NCBI RefSeq assembly: GCF_002924445.1
Contig: NZ_PIGG01000014.1
Location: 110,680 to 174,679, forward strand
From: Minwuia thermotolerans
GTDB lineage: Bacteria > Pseudomonadota > Alphaproteobacteria > Minwuiales > Minwuiaceae
DNA: 64,000 bases
Reading direction: 5' to 3'
A program made the translations under genes and the position numbers. Below are positions 60,939 to 64,000 of the stretch, piece after piece. Position 1 is the first letter of the stretch. Each line of letters begins with the position of its first letter. The notes below the pieces were generated by a model, which was not told the DNA's origin, made no database searches, and saw only the letters and a program-made list of their open reading frames with translations.

Positions 60939-61094
60939 CCGCCGGCCAGTGAAGAATTTCTCGGGCCGGACCGGTCGACAGATCGGCGCCACGGGTAGTA
61001 TGATGCCATTCGGCAACGCAGGGTCGCTGGAATATCGGTGCCGATAGTGCTTTGCGGTAGTAGCGTGAGAACAAGAACAAAGGACGCAGAGGTA

Positions 61095-61478
61095 GTGTCG
61101 CGTCGAACGAAATATCCCCTGGCCATTGTGCCCGGCCGCACGCCGGAGCGCGGCTCGCATGCCAAATTCAACGAGAACGCACCGCTCACCCATATGGAAG
61201 AGCATGCGTTGGCTCTCCTGTTCAGAGCCGTCGAACTCACCATGCCCGGTTCATCGGTGTCACGCCTTCGGGCGCGGCGCTTCGACCTGCCGGACGGCCG
61301 GGGCGGCTCCGCACTCGGCGACCTCGTGCAGACAAATGTCGAACGGGAACAAAATCGCGTCCGCTGCGTGTTCGCCATGCTCGATGGTCGGGCGCTGGAG
61401 TTCACCTTGCAGCTCAGCAGCGACGAGTTCGCCTTCATTCAGGCCCGGCCGGGGAGGTTCTCGACCGCGAAGCATTGA
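61095..61478 (+). CDS. Hypothetical protein
   Basis: The protein has 127 residues from GTG 61095 (the frame is open back to 61038). It begins RRTKYPLAIVPG and has a helical middle (THMEEHALALLFRAVELTM), then strands (RCVFAMLDGRALEFTLQLS). No signal peptide, membrane segment or family is recognised. Third-position GC is somewhat lower than in neighbours and a good ribosome site is lacking, so it may be a fast-evolving or recently acquired gene. Confidence 0.45.
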   Translation: MSRRTKYPLAIVPGRTPERGSHAKFNENAPLTHMEEHALALLFRAVELTMPGSSVSRLRARRFDLPDGRGGSALGDLVQTNVEREQNRVRCVFAMLDGRALEFTLQLSSDEFAFIQARPGRFSTAKH

Positions 61479-61642
61479 ACCAGGAATACGCCATTCCGGG
61501 GGCGCACCCGACCGCGCGAAGCGTCATGCGGCCGGGACCGCCTCCGGAACAAGCCGGGGCGCACGCCGCAGAAAACAATCCGCAGGGTCGCATCATGAAG
61601 CGGGGATTGTGACGTGGGCCCCGGCATCGGGGCGCGCGCCGG

Positions 61643-62821
61643 TCAGGGCCGCCACGGCGAACGGCCGTCCTTCAGCGCCGAGCGGATCAGTTTCCCATGC
61701 TCGTCGGTCGCCGGCGCCCGTCCGGCGGGCCGCTTCGCTTCTCCCTCCAGCCAGAGCGGGCTGTCGATGACCTCCGCCATCAACGCCCCGTCAGCCGTGC
61801 GGCGCACCGCCGCCGAGGGCCGGGCCTGCGCGTCGGCCACCGCGTCCTGCGGCGAGTAGACCGGCCCGACGGACAGGCGTTCAGCCTCGAAGCGGGCGCG
61901 CCAGTCGGGCCAGTCGCGCTCAAGGAAGATGTCGTCCAGCAGCGTCGTCAGCGCCGCCGCGTTCTCGCGCCTCCCCTCTATGGCGGAAAATCGCGGATCG
62001 TCCGCAAGTCCCGGATGCTCGATCACTCGGAGCAGGCGCTGCCAGTCGCGTTCCGGCTCCAGCGCACTGACAATGAACCACTTGCGGTCGCGGGCGCGGT
62101 AGGTGTTCACCAGCGCCGAGAAGGGCGCGTGGCGCGGCCGGCGCCGCGGAATGTCGCCGCCCGCCAGCGCCGCCTGGGCCAGGCAGGCGTTGGACCACAG
62201 GCCGTTGGCGATCAGCGAGGACTGCACCTCGCGGCCCCGTCCCGTGGACTGTCGCTCGTACAGCGCCAGCATGATCGCACCGAACAGCGCCACCCCGGTC
62301 GGATGATCTCCCTGACCCGCGACCGAGGGCGCGGGCGGTCCGTCCATGTCGGGGCGGACCTGGTCCATCAGCCCCGAACGCGCCCAGTAGGTGGAGAGGT
62401 CGAAGCCCGGACTGTCGGCCTCGGGTCCGGTCTCCCCGAAGCCGGTCAGCGAGGCGTATATCAGGCCCGGATTGAGCCCGCGCAGGTCGCCCCAGGCAAT
62501 ACCGAGCTTCCGCCGCACCGGCAGGGGATGGTTGACCACCAGAACGTCGGCCTGCGCCGCCAGGTCGAGGAAGACCTGCCGGTCGGCGTCGTCGCGCAGA
62601 TCGAGCGCCAGACCCAGCTTGTTGCGGTTGTCGAGCTGCCAGTGATAGTCGACGTCCGCCGTCGGAAAGCCCGGCAGGCCCAGCAGACGGCGGTAGCCGT
62701 CACCCCCCGGCGGTTCCACCTTGATGACGTCGGCCCCGAAATCGCCCAGCAGCGTCGCTGCGGACGGCCCGGCGATGAAGCTCGCCGCGTCGATGACCTT
62801 CAGCCCGTCCAGAATGCCCAT
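61643..62821 (-). CDS. CaiB/BaiF CoA-transferase family protein
   Basis: The protein has 392 residues of family III CoA transferases. LLGDFGADVIKVEPPGGD near 25 and NRNKLGLALDLR near 68 are family motifs; the catalytic Asp is probably near 160 in QVRPDMDGPPAPSVAGQGD. Members pass CoA between organic acids or act as racemases. It follows the enoyl-CoA hydratase by five bases, so both probably act on the same CoA ester. Confidence 0.88.
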   Translation of the reverse strand: MGILDGLKVIDAASFIAGPSAATLLGDFGADVIKVEPPGGDGYRRLLGLPGFPTADVDYHWQLDNRNKLGLALDLRDDADRQVFLDLAAQADVLVVNHPLPVRRKLGIAWGDLRGLNPGLIYASLTGFGETGPEADSPGFDLSTYWARSGLMDQVRPDMDGPPAPSVAGQGDHPTGVALFGAIMLALYERQSTGRGREVQSSLIANGLWSNACLAQAALAGGDIPRRRPRHAPFSALVNTYRARDRKWFIVSALEPERDWQRLLRVIEHPGLADDPRFSAIEGRRENAAALTTLLDDIFLERDWPDWRARFEAERLSVGPVYSPQDAVADAQARPSAAVRRTADGALMAEVIDSPLWLEGEAKRPAGRAPATDEHGKLIRSALKDGRSPWRP

Positions 62822-62826
62822 GCGCG

Positions 62827-63687
62827 TCAGCCGGCCTCGTCCAGCCAGGCGTTGAAGCGCGCCTTGCGCCGTTCCATGAACGCGGCCTTGCCCTCCGCCG
62901 CGTCCGGGTGGTGATCGGTGACCGCGGTCTTGCCGGCGATGTCGTCAAGCGTCTGCAGCCAGCTCATCTCCGCGGCGTTGTAGACCGAGCGCTTCAGCAG
63001 GCGCATGGCGACCTGCGGACCCTCGGCCATCTCCACGGCCAGTTCCCCGGCGGCCGCCATCAGCCTGTCGGCGGGTACGACCTCGTGGACCAGACCCAGT
63101 TCCAGCGCCTCCGCGGCGGGCACGATCTTCTTGCGCATCAGGAAGTCCATGGTCTTCGCCAGACCCATGTGCTGGACCAGCAGATAGGGTCCGCCCTCGT
63201 CGGGCAGCAGCGCGAAACGCAGGGTGCCGGACCCCAGCCGCGCCTCCTCTGCGGCGATGCGGAAGTCGCAGCAGAGCGCCAGCGAGAAGCCGGTCTGAAT
63301 GGCGACGCCATTGATCGCGGCGATGGTGATCTTGTCCATCTCCCGGATGACCGTGTTGAGCTGCTGCGAGATCGTGCGCAGCGCCGAATAGGTGCCGATG
63401 CCCGTGTCATGGCCGCCCGGGATCAGCCGCACCTGACCGTCGTCCGTCTCCCGGTCCAGCTTGGCGTAGCCCTTCAGATTGTCGCCGGCGGAGAAGCTGT
63501 CGCCGGAGCCGGTGAAGACGACAACGCGGACGGCGTTGTCCATCTGCGCCTCGGTCAGGGTCTCGATCAGTTCCCGCTTCATCACCGAGGTGGTGCCGTT
63601 CTTCTGCTCCGGCCGGTTGAAGCGGATCCAGAGCACGCCCGGCTCGGTGATCCAGGTCTCGTAGCCCTTGAAGCTGCCGGTTCTCAT
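62827..63687 (-). CDS. Enoyl-CoA hydratase/isomerase
   Basis: The protein has 286 residues of the crotonase fold. FSAGDNLKGYAKL near 66 and GVAIQTGFSLALCCDFRIA near 127 form the oxyanion hole. FALLPDEGGPYLLVQHMG near 157 has the region of the catalytic acid (Glu in DEGG). The middle insert with the Thr/Gly stretch is longer than in FadB-type hydratases. GGGGAGGGCGAG precedes ATG 63687. It is the first gene of a two-gene unit with the CoA-transferase. Confidence 0.87.
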   Translation of the reverse strand: MRTGSFKGYETWITEPGVLWIRFNRPEQKNGTTSVMKRELIETLTEAQMDNAVRVVVFTGSGDSFSAGDNLKGYAKLDRETDDGQVRLIPGGHDTGIGTYSALRTISQQLNTVIREMDKITIAAINGVAIQTGFSLALCCDFRIAAEEARLGSGTLRFALLPDEGGPYLLVQHMGLAKTMDFLMRKKIVPAAEALELGLVHEVVPADRLMAAAGELAVEMAEGPQVAMRLLKRSVYNAAEMSWLQTLDDIAGKTAVTDHHPDAAEGKAAFMERRKARFNAWLDEAG

Positions 63688-63795
63688 TCACTCGCCCTCC
63701 CCTTTTTCGACGCGCGCTGCGGCGCATTGCGGGGGAGCATAGACGGGAAAGGCGGGGGTCCGGAACAGCGCGCGACGCATATCCGTTCGCCAGCG

Positions 63796-63859
63796 CCCTT
63801 GGACTTGATCCAAGGGCCCAGCGAAAAAAGAACTGGGTCCTGGGGTCAAGCCCCAGGAC
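63796..63859. repeat. Imperfect 64-bp palindrome made of two inverted repeat units
   Basis: Left unit CCTTGGA-CTTGA-TCCAAGG (63798-63816 region) and right unit GTCCTGGGG-TCAAG-CCCCAGGAC (63837-63859) are each hairpins whose loops are reverse complements. Flanking CCCAG and CTGGG pair across an 11-base A-rich spacer. This is a REP/BIME-like pair of a dispersed alphaproteobacterial repeat. Confidence 0.7.
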
Positions 63860-63882
63860 GCCATCCCTTGCTTGGTCCGTTC

Positions 63883-64000
63883 TAGTGGATTGAACCCGAC
63901 AGTGGAGTCCCGATGGGGATTCCCCTTGTCGGCTTTGCGTGCGAGTCTGCGGCATGCGCACGGGTATCAGCTTCGAAGTTTCTCCGGATGACCGCTCTCG
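63883..64000 (+). mobile_element. Left end of an IS630-type insertion sequence (partial)
   Basis: The TA at 63883-63884 is a possible IS630 target, since this family inserts at TA. About 70 bases later a transposase-like start appears. An inner palindrome GGGGATTCCCC and CCGACA/TGTCGG inverted repeats lie in the leader. The element leaves the window, so its right end and intactness are unknown. Confidence 0.6.
63954..64000 (+). CDS. IS630-family transposase, first 15 codons
   Basis: ATG 63954 opens MRTGISFEVSPDDRS, which I recognise as the N-terminus of a widespread IS630-type transposase. The frame is open at the window end. Only the helix-turn-helix leader is present, so the catalytic DDE domain cannot be examined. 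Confidence 0.62.
   Translation, partial: MRTGISFEVSPDDRS

Noticed and set aside
61614..61859. 81-codon plus-strand frame at the CoA-transferase 3' end
   Set aside because: Overlaps the well-supported minus-strand gene; Ser/Arg/Pro-rich with no features.

Overview
This is about 64 kb of GC-rich chromosomal DNA from an alphaproteobacterium, probably Rhodospirillales-like. The evidence is the rpsT-dnaA-dnaN-recF-gyrB block, the pyrF-trpF-trpB-trpA-accD-folC block, SoeABC close in sequence to those I know from other alphaproteobacteria, PAS_5 proteins, a TAXI-type binding protein, GANTC sites upstream of dnaA, and short palindromic intergenic repeats. No tRNA, rRNA or CRISPR array was seen. The genus cannot be told from sequence alone.

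Region 1 (1-6184, minus strand) is a surface-glycan locus. It holds a coiled-coil protein cut by the window edge, a helical-repeat/GT4 glycosyltransferase fusion, a MurG-like glycosyltransferase, a third protein whose reading frame is broken at a run of four C (4545-4548), a small membrane-anchored protein and an outer-membrane beta-barrel. Region 2 (6538-13034) holds a quinone oxidoreductase, CcdA, and soeABC for a cytoplasm-facing sulfite:quinone dehydrogenase.

Region 3 (13123-24415) is the most interesting part. Eight genes form one tight operon in which almost every junction is a 4-bp ATGA overlap. In order they are a FAD subunit and a fused [2Fe-2S]/molybdopterin hydroxylase of the xanthine dehydrogenase family, a 6-hydroxynicotinate reductase homologue, a UPF0280 (ApbE-superfamily) protein, a Rieske oxygenase, a MarR regulator, and hydantoinase/5-oxoprolinase-type subunits A and B. 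A 14-bp inverted repeat lies over the likely start of transcription. I infer a catabolic route for an N-heteroaromatic acid: hydroxylation, reduction to a cyclic lactam, then ATP-dependent lactam opening, in place of the enamidase of the anaerobic nicotinate route.

Region 4 (24430-33566) carries the replication genes with a good rpsT promoter and terminator, followed by a class A penicillin-binding protein. Region 5 (33614-41646) is a mixed set: alpha/beta hydrolase, acyl-CoA ligase, a small membrane protein, a CmcJ/NvfI-type oxygenase, a stand-alone PhnM, two PAS_5 proteins and a PQQ sugar dehydrogenase. Region 6 (41731-47433) is the pyrimidine/tryptophan/fatty-acid/folate operon. Region 7 (47523-63687) has an enoyl-CoA hydratase, a metallo-beta-lactamase-fold hydrolase, an AI-2E transporter, pyruvate carboxylase, a sulfotransferase, a GMC oxidoreductase, a four-gene TAXI/peptidase operon, and an enoyl-CoA hydratase with a CoA-transferase. 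The right edge holds a palindromic repeat pair and the first bases of an IS630-type insertion sequence.
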